Position numbers and translations under genes: made by a program. A DNA stretch of 64,000 nucleotides from D2472 sp964275585 (GTDB lineage: Bacteria; Pseudomonadota; Gammaproteobacteria; Magnimaribacterales; D2472): assembly GCA_964275585.1 (NCBI GenBank), contig CAXYCJ010000014.1, positions 25,314-89,313 on the forward strand, in the 5' to 3' direction. A model generated the notes under the pieces. The model was given only the letters and a program-made list of their open reading frames with translations, was not told the origin of the DNA and made no database searches. Each line of letters starts with the position of its first letter. Position 1 is the stretch's first letter. Shown piece after piece: positions 26,592-34,358 of this stretch.

Positions 26592-27689
26592 TTAAAGAGG
26601 GTTTGGCACGATAAGTACCTTTCCATTTCTACCATCTTCCCAAGCACGGGTAACAGCTTGTTTAATTTGATCAATCGTAAAGCGCGAATCAATATTAGCT
26701 TTTAACTTACCATTAGCAATAAGAGGGATCACCTGCCCAAAGGCAGCTTGCTTTTCCTGCATAGTTGCTAACTGATACCACTTATAAAGCCAAAAGCCGC
26801 GAAGGCGAGTATCGTTAAAAATAACCTTTCCGGTATCCAAAGTTGCAGGCTTGCCTGATAGAACTCCATAAGTAACCAGTGTGCCTCCATAACCTAGGCT
26901 ATTAGCTAAACGACCATAGGTGTCACCACCGACTGGATCCAGCGCCAAAATAATTGGCGCACTATCTGTTGCTTCAGCAATTTGTGCAGCAAGATCTGGT
27001 CCATCGATCAACACAACGTCTGCTCCTTTAGCCATCAAATCAGCAGCCAAGCCATCTCGGCGAACAATATTGACAGTTTTAATTCCTCTCTGTTTTGCTA
27101 ACTGGATTACATAACCACCAACAGCTGAGTTAGCAGCGCTTTGTGCAATCCATTGACCTTCTTCAATATCTCCATAGGAGGTAAGCATTAGTAATGCTGT
27201 TAACGGATTAACCGCCGACATTGCAAGTTGTTCAATTACCTCAGCGCTAATAGGCCCTAGGTTGGGCAAAGGTAAAAAGCCTTCAGCAGGAGCTACTATT
27301 TCTTCTGCCCAGGTGCTGCCACTGGCAAGAAGAACCAATTGACCCACTTTTAAGTTCTTTGCTTCTGGAGATACCTCGATAACCCGACCCACACCCTCAC
27401 TTCCTGGTCTCGCCGGCAACACAGGATCAACTCCGTAATTACCAGAAATCTGCAATAAATCAGAAGGATTGATTGGTGCGGCTAATACTTTGACTCGCAC
27501 TTCACCACTATTTAAAGCGCGAGAATCTTCTGTCCTTACTTCAAGTACATCGACGGGATTGCCAAGTTGGCTGTAGGTTACATATTTTGTTTGCGAGTCA
27601 TGCTCAGAGCTAGCATGATGATCTGCCATAGCAAATGAGCTATAGGCTAGAATAAGTGCCAAAATTTTAATACTAGAGAAATTTTTCAT
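26592..27689 (-). CDS. MDR-type quinone/enoyl reductase with a signal peptide
   Basis: 365 residues. The core is a medium-chain reductase of the zinc-free MECR/quinone oxidoreductase branch: APINPSDLLQISGNYG, PGSEGVGRVIEV, a nucleotide-binding region around SAANSAVGGYVIQLA and LDPVGGDTYGRL. Unusually, the protein begins with MKNFSSIKILALILAYSSFA, a good secretory signal followed by a His-rich ADHHASSEHD stretch. Sec export of an NAD(P)H enzyme would leave it without cofactor unless it carries another function. The substrate is unknown. Confidence 0.83.
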   Translation of the reverse strand: MKNFSSIKILALILAYSSFAMADHHASSEHDSQTKYVTYSQLGNPVDVLEVRTEDSRALNSGEVRVKVLAAPINPSDLLQISGNYGVDPVLPARPGSEGVGRVIEVSPEAKNLKVGQLVLLASGSTWAEEIVAPAEGFLPLPNLGPISAEVIEQLAMSAVNPLTALLMLTSYGDIEEGQWIAQSAANSAVGGYVIQLAKQRGIKTVNIVRRDGLAADLMAKGADVVLIDGPDLAAQIAEATDSAPIILALDPVGGDTYGRLANSLGYGGTLVTYGVLSGKPATLDTGKVIFNDTRLRGFWLYKWYQLATMQEKQAAFGQVIPLIANGKLKANIDSRFTIDQIKQAVTRAWEDGRNGKVLIVPNPL

Positions 27690-27786
27690 GATGTTAATCC
27701 GTTACTTATGGTTAGAATGAATGAACGTAATGAGGCTAAGTGAACTAGCATTACGATGCTTGAAATAAATCTCGTCTGCAATTAAA

Positions 27787-29124
27787 TTATAGTGCATTGT
27801 TTTTGAATGTTATGGAATCTTCTCTCTGCGCAGAACCCTGCTCATAGTTATCGCGCTCGAACCAGCGCCCAAGATAGATTCCTACCAGTGACCACAAAGC
27901 GGCTATTCCTGCACCAACACCAGCTACTGCCGCTAAGCCCAAACCCAAACCCTGCGTAAGCCCCGTGAACAACCAAGCCATAAGCATGTCGCTACCACGA
28001 TAAGCGACAACATCAATCACCGGTTTTGCCTTGAAGCGGGTCTCTCGATCAACAAGCGTAAACAGCATTTCTCGAGCAGGTCGAGTCATCCCATAGTTAC
28101 CAGCACGGCGGATAATTTGTAGAATCATCACGACGCCTAAGAGAGGGGAGATAGCTAGTATTATTAAACCAATACATACCATTACTGGAATCATTGCAAT
28201 GGTTATCGGCATACCAAATCTACCGACAATTCGACCTGTAGCAAATAGCCCAATGGAAATTGATAAAATATTGACCGCCAGATCCATTTGCGCCCAAATC
28301 ACAGAGCGCTCAGGACGACTTAGATCACTCAGTAGATTTTTTAGCTCAAAATAAATAAAGGAACTGATGCCTGTATATAGAAAAATAAACAAAGCAATTG
28401 ACAGCAGATATGGGTTTGAGAAAAGCAACTTGAAACCCGCAATTGGATTGCCACCAATCGGCTGACTGGTTGAAGTTAGATCTAATTTTCCATTGTTTAA
28501 GTCTGTGGCTTTTAATGAATGTAGATAAAAGATAATTGGAATTGGGATCAATAGCATCGTGCTGGCGATTAACATTAAGTTGTCGGTGCCAATAGATACT
28601 GAAAAAAATGCTGTTATAGAGGGGCCAATTAGACCGCCGACACTAGCACCAACAGCAATAATACCGAAAAGTCTGCCTGACTGTTCCTTGCTGAACAGCT
28701 CAGACATGAAGCTCCAAAATACAGAAATATTAAAAAGACTAAATACGCTTACCCAAACATAAAATGCTTTATCGATTAAGGTTCGATCGTCAGATATGGA
28801 TCCTAAGAGATAAAACATAACGAATGACCCAGCAAAGATACCGTACATAGTCGGTACAAGTAGTCGAAAACGAAACTTCGAAACCGCAAAGCCATACAGC
28901 GCTACAATCCCAGTGCTAATAAAAAAGTTAAGCGTCCATAACCAGCTTACTTCTGCATCAGTCCAGTCACTGGCCATAGCATCGCGAACTGGCCGTAAAA
29001 TGTAATAGGCCGACATCAACACAACCACAAATAAAAATGAAAAAATTACAGCCTTGATTTCTCTCTCTTTAATCATCGAGACCATATTTAAAAAATTTGT
29101 AATTGGATTGTTGTTCGCAGTCAT
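27787..29124 (-). CDS. MFS-like transporter, related to NTP/NDP exchangers
   Basis: 445 residues with about twelve membrane helices. The N-terminal YYILRPVRDAMASDW segment and GRLFGIIAVGASVGGLIGP resemble the group of bacterial carriers grouped with the AAA (ATP:ADP antiporter) family in the major facilitator superfamily; many free-living bacteria carry it with unknown substrate. No evidence for nucleotide exchange is visible here. Confidence 0.8.
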   Translation of the reverse strand: MTANNNPITNFLNMVSMIKEREIKAVIFSFLFVVVLMSAYYILRPVRDAMASDWTDAEVSWLWTLNFFISTGIVALYGFAVSKFRFRLLVPTMYGIFAGSFVMFYLLGSISDDRTLIDKAFYVWVSVFSLFNISVFWSFMSELFSKEQSGRLFGIIAVGASVGGLIGPSITAFFSVSIGTDNLMLIASTMLLIPIPIIFYLHSLKATDLNNGKLDLTSTSQPIGGNPIAGFKLLFSNPYLLSIALFIFLYTGISSFIYFELKNLLSDLSRPERSVIWAQMDLAVNILSISIGLFATGRIVGRFGMPITIAMIPVMVCIGLIILAISPLLGVVMILQIIRRAGNYGMTRPAREMLFTLVDRETRFKAKPVIDVVAYRGSDMLMAWLFTGLTQGLGLGLAAVAGVGAGIAALWSLVGIYLGRWFERDNYEQGSAQREDSITFKNNAL

Positions 29125-29224
29125 CTCACTTATTTGTTTTGAAGATAAAGACTATACAACTTAGAGCGTAATCTAAGTCAAGCAAAGAAATATATATTTT
29201 TAAGAGTGTATGGTGTGCTAGCTA

Positions 29225-29353
29225 TTATTTTGAAATAGTTATAATAATCTTGCCTCGTGTACGGCCTGATTCAGAATAGCTTATTGCATCTTGAATCTCA
29301 TCCAGCAAATATCTGTGATCAATCACAGACTTAGCTAACCCTGACGCATCATC
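29225..29353 (-). pseudogene. C-terminal remnant of a second MDR oxidoreductase
   Basis: The minus strand encodes 42 codons with no start, entered from a stop: VIDHRYLLDEIQDAISYSE followed by SGRTRGKIIITISK and a stop. This is the typical end of zinc-free quinone oxidoreductases. The rest of the gene is absent; sppA ends 9 bp upstream of it. It differs from the end of the intact MDR gene at 26592, so it is not a recent copy of it. Confidence 0.65.
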
Positions 29354-29361
29354 TCATCTAA

Positions 29362-31191
29362 TCAATCAAGATCTATCAAGCAATCCTCACAGGTTAACAG
29401 CGCTTTGGGCTGATGAATTTCTGTTAATGTTTCATAGAGATCTGTTAAACCATTAAGAGCTGAGAATACTTTTGGTTCCGCAAGGGTGATCTCAAAATTT
29501 TCTAGAAGTTCTCTGATTAGCATTTCTTCTGCAGAGAGTTCTTTGCTTAAGTACTCAATCCTATAATCTTCCACTTCTGACATTTCAACCGCATAAGCGA
29601 TGGCTTCATCCATGCCTCCGATTTCATCAACCAGACCAATCTCTTTAGCGCTTGTCGCTATCCAGACTCTTCCACCTGCAACCTTATTGATGTCCTCGTA
29701 AGATTGAGACCTTGATTCAGCGACAAAATTTACAAAGCGATCATATGCATCGGCACCCCAACCTTCGAAGATCTTATCTAAATCCTCATCAATAGGTTGA
29801 GTTGGGTCCCAGCCGCCATGCTTTGAGGTTACAACGCCATCAAATTTAACTCCAATGTAATCCATGGCATTTTCTAAGGTTGGCAGGGCTATGGCAACGC
29901 CAATAGATCCAGTAATGGTAGTTGGCTCAGCAAAAATATAATCTGCTGGAGTGGAAATGTAGACACCACCTGAAGCCGCATAATCTCCCATGGACACAAT
30001 GACAGGAATACCTTTTTCTTTAGCAGCATCGAGCTCATCTCGCATCATTTCACTGGCGATAATTGATCCGCCTGGACTATTAACCCTAAAGACAATTGCT
30101 TTCGTGTTCTTATCTTCATGGGCGGAGCGAATTTGCTTAACAACACCAGTTGCACCGGCAACACCTTGAGATATCTCCCCTTCCATGATTACTCCCTCAG
30201 CAGTTACCACAGCAATGACATTGTCACTATCAGAGAATTCATCTTCCATTTGATTGGTATATTCTTCATAAGATATTGTTTTGTAAGTCTCTGTTTCAGC
30301 ATCTTGGTCTAGACCAAAGTTCTCGATCATGTATTGACGAAATTCAGGAAAAGATTTTGTACCATCAATAATGTTGTTTGCTTCAGCATAAGCAATATTT
30401 CCAATTGCAGCCTCACCAAAAAATCCAATATAGTTATCAGCAAAAGACTGAATATCATCTGATGCAATGCCTCGCCCATCAGCCATTAGAGCTTTCATCT
30501 CATTCCATATAGGCTTCAGCAGCAATGTTCTTTGCAATCTATCATTTTCAGACATATTGGTTCGTGTATTGCCTTCGACGGCAGACTTAAAATTACCTTG
30601 AGAATAATTATGAAAATTAATTTTTAGATTTTCATATAGTTCTTTTTGATATGAACGCATGCCACCAATGCCTCTGACACTAATATTGCCAACAGGATGT
30701 ACCCATACCTCTGATGCTTGAGATGCCATCATATAAGAAGTAGTGGTTAGGCGATCATTAAAAGCAATTACTCTCTTTCCTGAGTCACGCAGAGCCCTTA
30801 ATTCATTTGCAATATTAATAGCAGTTGTTGGCCCAGCAAATCCCGTAGATGAGAAATCAATCACAACCGCTGGTATTTCCTCATCCTCAGCAACTGCTCT
30901 TATTAAAGCTATAAGATCTCTAGTTTGAATATGATCAGTTGAAGAGTTTGTTTGAAAGTTAAACAGGAAGTCTGAGTTGTAAACTTCTTGGTCCACAACA
31001 ACACCTATTGGATCAAGAAATAAAACTCTACCATCTTTTTCAAGGGCATCTTCTCCTGACGATGAAAACGCACCTATAACAACGAAGGTAATAACAATTA
31101 AAACCAGGGCAGTACCCAAGTTAAGCATTATAGTTCTAGCTTTTTCTAAGAATTTTCCTAGCCAAGAAAAAATTGATTTAAGTGCGTTCAT
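29362..31191 (-). CDS. sppA: Signal peptide peptidase SppA, long (67K) type
   Basis: 609 residues with an N-terminal membrane anchor (residues 23-43) and two tandem Clp-like domains. The catalytic lysine is K202 in QGNFKSAVE and the catalytic serine S407 in YAASGGVYIS, matching E. coli K209/S409. SppA digests cleaved signal peptides at the inner membrane facing the periplasm. No other gene is clearly tied to it. Confidence 0.93.
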   Translation of the reverse strand: MNALKSIFSWLGKFLEKARTIMLNLGTALVLIVITFVVIGAFSSSGEDALEKDGRVLFLDPIGVVVDQEVYNSDFLFNFQTNSSTDHIQTRDLIALIRAVAEDEEIPAVVIDFSSTGFAGPTTAINIANELRALRDSGKRVIAFNDRLTTTSYMMASQASEVWVHPVGNISVRGIGGMRSYQKELYENLKINFHNYSQGNFKSAVEGNTRTNMSENDRLQRTLLLKPIWNEMKALMADGRGIASDDIQSFADNYIGFFGEAAIGNIAYAEANNIIDGTKSFPEFRQYMIENFGLDQDAETETYKTISYEEYTNQMEDEFSDSDNVIAVVTAEGVIMEGEISQGVAGATGVVKQIRSAHEDKNTKAIVFRVNSPGGSIIASEMMRDELDAAKEKGIPVIVSMGDYAASGGVYISTPADYIFAEPTTITGSIGVAIALPTLENAMDYIGVKFDGVVTSKHGGWDPTQPIDEDLDKIFEGWGADAYDRFVNFVAESRSQSYEDINKVAGGRVWIATSAKEIGLVDEIGGMDEAIAYAVEMSEVEDYRIEYLSKELSAEEMLIRELLENFEITLAEPKVFSALNGLTDLYETLTEIHQPKALLTCEDCLIDLD

Positions 31192-31206
31192 ACAGATTCT
31201 CCAAAA

Positions 31207-31434
31207 TTAAAAAATTAAAAAACTAAAAATAGCTGCTAGCAACACAGTAAAAATTACTGTAACAAATACAAGCACCACAATAAGAAAAGAAAAAATCAAG
31301 GTAAAAAGCGTTACCACTAGAGCAAACAAGGCCACGAAAAGACTGAGTATACTACCAATCACGTTAGACAATATCGTCCCTCCATAAACAATTAACAATG
31401 CACCAAAAATAACTATTTCTGCTATAACTATCAT
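31207..31434 (-). CDS. Small hydrophobic membrane protein (75 aa)
   Basis: 75 residues, almost entirely hydrophobic, with two long helices made of Val, Ile, Leu and Phe. It overlaps the upstream XRE regulator gene by 4 bp, so it belongs to that operon. No family is recognised, and the low-complexity composition makes homology uninformative. Confidence 0.6.
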   Translation of the reverse strand: MIVIAEIVIFGALLIVYGGTILSNVIGSILSLFVALFALVVTLFTLIFSFLIVVLVFVTVIFTVLLAAIFSFLIF

Positions 31435-31631
31435 TTGGCTTCTGTGTATATAAAAATTGATTCTAGTTCGGCCTTGAAAAACCTAGTCATTTTAATAACA
31501 AGTTTCAATGAGGGATCAAATTTTCCTGTTTCAATTGAGTTAATTGTTTGTCGACTTACTTCTAAGATAGACGCAAGCTCATCTTGGCTGAGATTTTTTT
31601 CTTGCCTTAGAATTTTAAGATTATTATTCAC
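31431..31631 (-). CDS. XRE-family DNA-binding regulator (66 aa)
   Basis: 66 residues forming a single helix-turn-helix: LRQEKNLSQDELASILEVSR then QTINSIETGKFDPSLKL. Short stand-alone proteins of this YgzD-like type are commonly encoded beside a multi-pass membrane protein and control that operon. Here it lies between a four-helix membrane protein and a small hydrophobic protein, with 2 bp and -4 bp spacing, behind an inverted-repeat region at 32095-32161. Confidence 0.88.
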   Translation of the reverse strand: MNNNLKILRQEKNLSQDELASILEVSRQTINSIETGKFDPSLKLVIKMTRFFKAELESIFIYTEAK

Positions 31632-31633
31632 TC

Positions 31634-32089
31634 TTAAGCTATGTAACGACGATAGAAATAATACGCACCCACAACGGTTCCAAGGGCAAAGGCACAGAAA
31701 AATTCATAAAAATTAGGATCGTAATTAAAATAGGGTGAGAGCACAGTTAACAGCAATCCAAAAATTAAAAAACCATAGGCACCACCAGCCAAAGTTGTGT
31801 TGTGGTAACTTTTATATAAATCATCTTGAGTTTCATAGAATTTTTTATAGTACCAGGCGCCCATGAGACTTAATGAAATCACGCCAACTCTTATGATCAG
31901 CAGCCAAGGCTCTGAAACTACTGGATTGTCAAGGGCCTCCGCGCCAAGAAAACCTATGTGGCCCAAATGGAACCCTAAGCAAAGAGAGGCAGAAAAGAAG
32001 AAAATAAATGATTTAATAAAGTTTTTTCTATCCATTGGGTTTAAGGAAGAAATATCGACCCACATGCCTTTGTGTATAATTTTTGCCAT
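31634..32089 (-). CDS. Four-helix membrane protein in XRE operon
   Basis: 151 residues with four predicted membrane helices (around residues 25-45, 62-80, 100-118 and 128-145) and short charged loops. It resembles the membrane partner found with small XRE regulators (DUF2178-like), but the family assignment is tentative. Function unknown. It is the first gene of a three-gene unit. Confidence 0.65.
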   Translation of the reverse strand: MAKIIHKGMWVDISSLNPMDRKNFIKSFIFFFSASLCLGFHLGHIGFLGAEALDNPVVSEPWLLIIRVGVISLSLMGAWYYKKFYETQDDLYKSYHNTTLAGGAYGFLIFGLLLTVLSPYFNYDPNFYEFFCAFALGTVVGAYYFYRRYIA

Positions 32090-32094
32090 AACGC

Positions 32095-32116
32095 TTACAT
32101 ATTTACTAAGATGTAA
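32095..32116. promoter_or_regulatory. Inverted repeat TTACAT-N10-ATGTAA upstream of the XRE operon
   Basis: A 22-bp interrupted inverted repeat directly in front of the start codon of the four-helix membrane gene (start at 32089). Together with the nearby 36-bp palindrome, whose ends are ATGTAA/TTACAT as well, it may form operator sites for the XRE protein. Confidence 0.4.
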
Positions 32117-32125
32117 TATATTCTA

Positions 32126-32161
32126 ATGTAAAGTCTACTTGACGTCAAGTAGACTTTACAT
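32126..32161. repeat. Perfect 36-bp palindrome
   Basis: Half-site ATGTAAAGTCTACTTGAC is followed at once by its exact reverse complement. It contains the last codons and the stop codon of the DUF2069 gene and lies 37 bp before the XRE operon start. A U-tract does not follow, so a standard intrinsic terminator is unlikely; an operator or a rho-independent-like stem at the transcript end are both possible. Confidence 0.85.
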
Positions 32162-32480
32162 CATTATGAAATTTTGCAGCATAAATTGCAGTAAAGAAAA
32201 CTAAAACTACTTCAATTAATTCAAGCCAATTCAGAAGGCTGGCATTTGGCAGGCCAAAAACATCAAGACAGGAATCCATAAAATAAATCATAATAATAAA
32301 TCCGCAAACTTGATAAAGTTTTTTTGTGGGCTTGAGCCACGCTTTTAAATTAAAAATAATTAATGGTATTGGCCAGATAACTAAGCCAATCCATGGGGTG
32401 CTAATCAACACTCCCTCAATGAAATGTGTCAATATCAGAGCCGCCGTTAATCCAATAAATAATTTTCTAAGATCTATCAT
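32145..32480 (-). CDS. DUF2069 inner membrane protein
   Basis: 111 residues with four hydrophobic helices, opening RKLFIGLTAALILTHFIEGVL and containing WIGLVIWPIPLIIF, the pattern of DUF2069. In gammaproteobacteria this gene usually follows wrbA, as here, with a 14-bp overlap. Its function is unknown. The final codons form half of the perfect palindrome. Confidence 0.78.
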   Translation of the reverse strand: MIDLRKLFIGLTAALILTHFIEGVLISTPWIGLVIWPIPLIIFNLKAWLKPTKKLYQVCGFIIMIYFMDSCLDVFGLPNASLLNWLELIEVVLVFFTAIYAAKFHNDVKST

Positions 32481-33072
32481 TATCCATATTTTTAATAATC
32501 TTTGCTATGCGAGCCCCGGTAGAATAAGCGACTTGATATTCATGAGGTGAAAGCTCAATTGAATGATTAAGGCTAGCCACATGAGAGGGTCCATATGGAG
32601 TGCCCCCAGACTTTGTTTCATTGAGCGCGGCAATCGAGTAGGGCGTTCCAACAAATATCATTCCTTGGTGAAGTAAATATGTCATCAAGTTAAATAATGT
32701 AATCTCTTGCCCTCCATGCATTGAGCCAGTTGAAGTGAATACACATCCTAGTTTGTCCTCTAGCTCATGATTTGCCCACAGATCGCCTGTAGAGTCTAAA
32801 AAGTATTTCATTGGAGCTGCCATTGATCCAAAGCGAGTAGGCGAGCCCAGTGCTAAACCCGAGCAGTTAATTAAATCTTTTTTAGAACAATAAATTTCGC
32901 CTGAATCTGGTAACTCAGACTCTGTTGTTTCATGATTTGCTGAGACCTTAGGCACTGTTCTAATTTTGCTTTCCAAACCTTGTTTCTCTGCGCCATCTGC
33001 AATTGCATGGGCTAAATTTTTTACTGCTCCAGTTGCTGAATAAAACAAGATTAGAAGATATTTTTCATGCAT
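32467..33072 (-). CDS. wrbA: NAD(P)H:quinone oxidoreductase, WrbA family
   Basis: 201 residues of flavodoxin-like fold: LLILFYSATGAVKNLAHAIADG is the FMN phosphate loop, LALGSPTRFGSMAAPMKYFLD and FTSTGSMHGGQE complete the FMN site. WrbA reduces quinones by two electrons. The ATG at 33072 fits the family start and has a GGAAA site upstream; an in-frame ATG four codons earlier (33084) is possible. Confidence 0.9.
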   Translation of the reverse strand: MHEKYLLILFYSATGAVKNLAHAIADGAEKQGLESKIRTVPKVSANHETTESELPDSGEIYCSKKDLINCSGLALGSPTRFGSMAAPMKYFLDSTGDLWANHELEDKLGCVFTSTGSMHGGQEITLFNLMTYLLHQGMIFVGTPYSIAALNETKSGGTPYGPSHVASLNHSIELSPHEYQVAYSTGARIAKIIKNMDNDRS

Positions 33073-33101
33073 AATAGTTTCCATTTGGAATACTATAAAT
33101 C

Positions 33102-33554
33102 ATGAAAATAAAATTAGCATTACCTCTTCTGTGTCTTTTATTTATTTCCTGTGAGCGCGGTGATATTGAAATTTTTGATGCAAGACCTATGTTCTCATCT
33201 AATCTTGAAGGGAACTGGATTTTAATTAACTATTGGGCGGATTGGTGCCCGCCATGCATTAAAGAAATTCCAGAAATAAATGCATTTTCTGATAAACACC
33301 CAGAGGTCATTGTATTGGCTTTTAATTTTGATCGCCTTGAAGCAGAAGACCTAAGACCTCAAATTAAAAAGTTTGGCATTAAATACCCATCTTTAATAAC
33401 TCATCCAAGGGGTTTGTGGAGTATCGCCACACCAAAAACTTTGCCGGCTACTTATTTTATTTCACCTAATGGAGAGATAGCCTTCACTAGCTTGAAACCT
33501 CAAGATGAAAAAAGTTTAAGTCTTATTTACAGCAATCTTCAAAAGGGTGGATAG
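33102..33554 (+). CDS. TlpA-like thioredoxin-fold lipoprotein
   Basis: 150 residues. A lipobox LFISC gives lipidated C17, and a thioredoxin domain carries W48-C49-P-P-C52 and the cis-Pro in TLPATYFIS. TlpA/ResA-like proteins reduce periplasmic disulfides, for example in cytochrome maturation. Membrane lipid anchoring is inferred. The 3' end overlaps the convergent M23 peptidase gene by 39 bp. Confidence 0.86.
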   Translation: MKIKLALPLLCLLFISCERGDIEIFDARPMFSSNLEGNWILINYWADWCPPCIKEIPEINAFSDKHPEVIVLAFNFDRLEAEDLRPQIKKFGIKYPSLITHPRGLWSIATPKTLPATYFISPNGEIAFTSLKPQDEKSLSLIYSNLQKGG

Positions 33555-34358
33555 GTAACCATCTTTTACTAAAGATTCTGGGTTAACTTTGTTGCCATCA
33601 AAATAAACTGTCCAATGAAGATGCGGTCCCGTAACTCTCCCGGTAGATCCCACCAAGCCAATCAAGCTTGATTGTCCCACAAAATCACCGACTTTTACTT
33701 TAGTTTCACTCATATGAGAATAAGATGAAAAAAGACCATATCCATGATCGAGAATTAAAGTATGGCCCGTATAAAAAAAGTCTCCTACTAAGACGACTAT
33801 TCCTTTTAAGGGCGCATTGATGGGAGTGCCTTCGCTGCCAGCTAAATCTAAGGCAAGGTGAGGGTTTTTTGGTATCCATTCAGGCGCTTTTTTAGTGTTA
33901 TAAAATCTATCTTTACCAAAAGGAGAGGTAATAACACCAGGAACTGGAGAAACGAATTGAAAGGATGGGGTGATTGTTTTTGTTGATGTGCTTAATGCTG
34001 TTTTTGTAAGAATTGCTTCATTGTTTGCACGTATCAGATCATCTTTGCTTGGATTTACTGTCTTTCCTGCTGAGGGACGGATGGTAACTCTTGATACTCC
34101 AAAATTAACTTGTTTGACCCTTACATCTACATCATGGCGAGTTATCAACAGATCATTTTTTACAAACGGGAGGCTAATTAATTGAAATGCTTTAGATCCT
34201 TGTTTAATAATAAACTTATCTTGATGATTTTTTGAAAGGGAGGGAATAGCAATAATTTCACCACTCTTGCCTTCAATCACTTCAGCTGTCGCAAAGCTAG
34301 AAAAAGCTATCAAAGCCAGAGAGATGATCAAGAAATTATTACTTCTTTTTTGTAACAT
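33516..34358 (-). CDS. M23 family metallopeptidase (LytM-like)
   Basis: 280 residues with a signal peptide ending near ATAE, a beta-rich N-terminal domain and a LytM domain. The zinc ligands are H167 and D171 (HLALD) and H248 of HLHW, with H215 in SYSHMSE and H246 as further active-site histidines. All are present, so the enzyme is expected to be active on peptidoglycan cross-bridges. It overlaps xseA by 20 bp and shares 39 bp with the opposing TlpA-like gene. Confidence 0.9.
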   Translation of the reverse strand: MLQKRSNNFLIISLALIAFSSFATAEVIEGKSGEIIAIPSLSKNHQDKFIIKQGSKAFQLISLPFVKNDLLITRHDVDVRVKQVNFGVSRVTIRPSAGKTVNPSKDDLIRANNEAILTKTALSTSTKTITPSFQFVSPVPGVITSPFGKDRFYNTKKAPEWIPKNPHLALDLAGSEGTPINAPLKGIVVLVGDFFYTGHTLILDHGYGLFSSYSHMSETKVKVGDFVGQSSLIGLVGSTGRVTGPHLHWTVYFDGNKVNPESLVKDGYLSTLLKIAVNKT

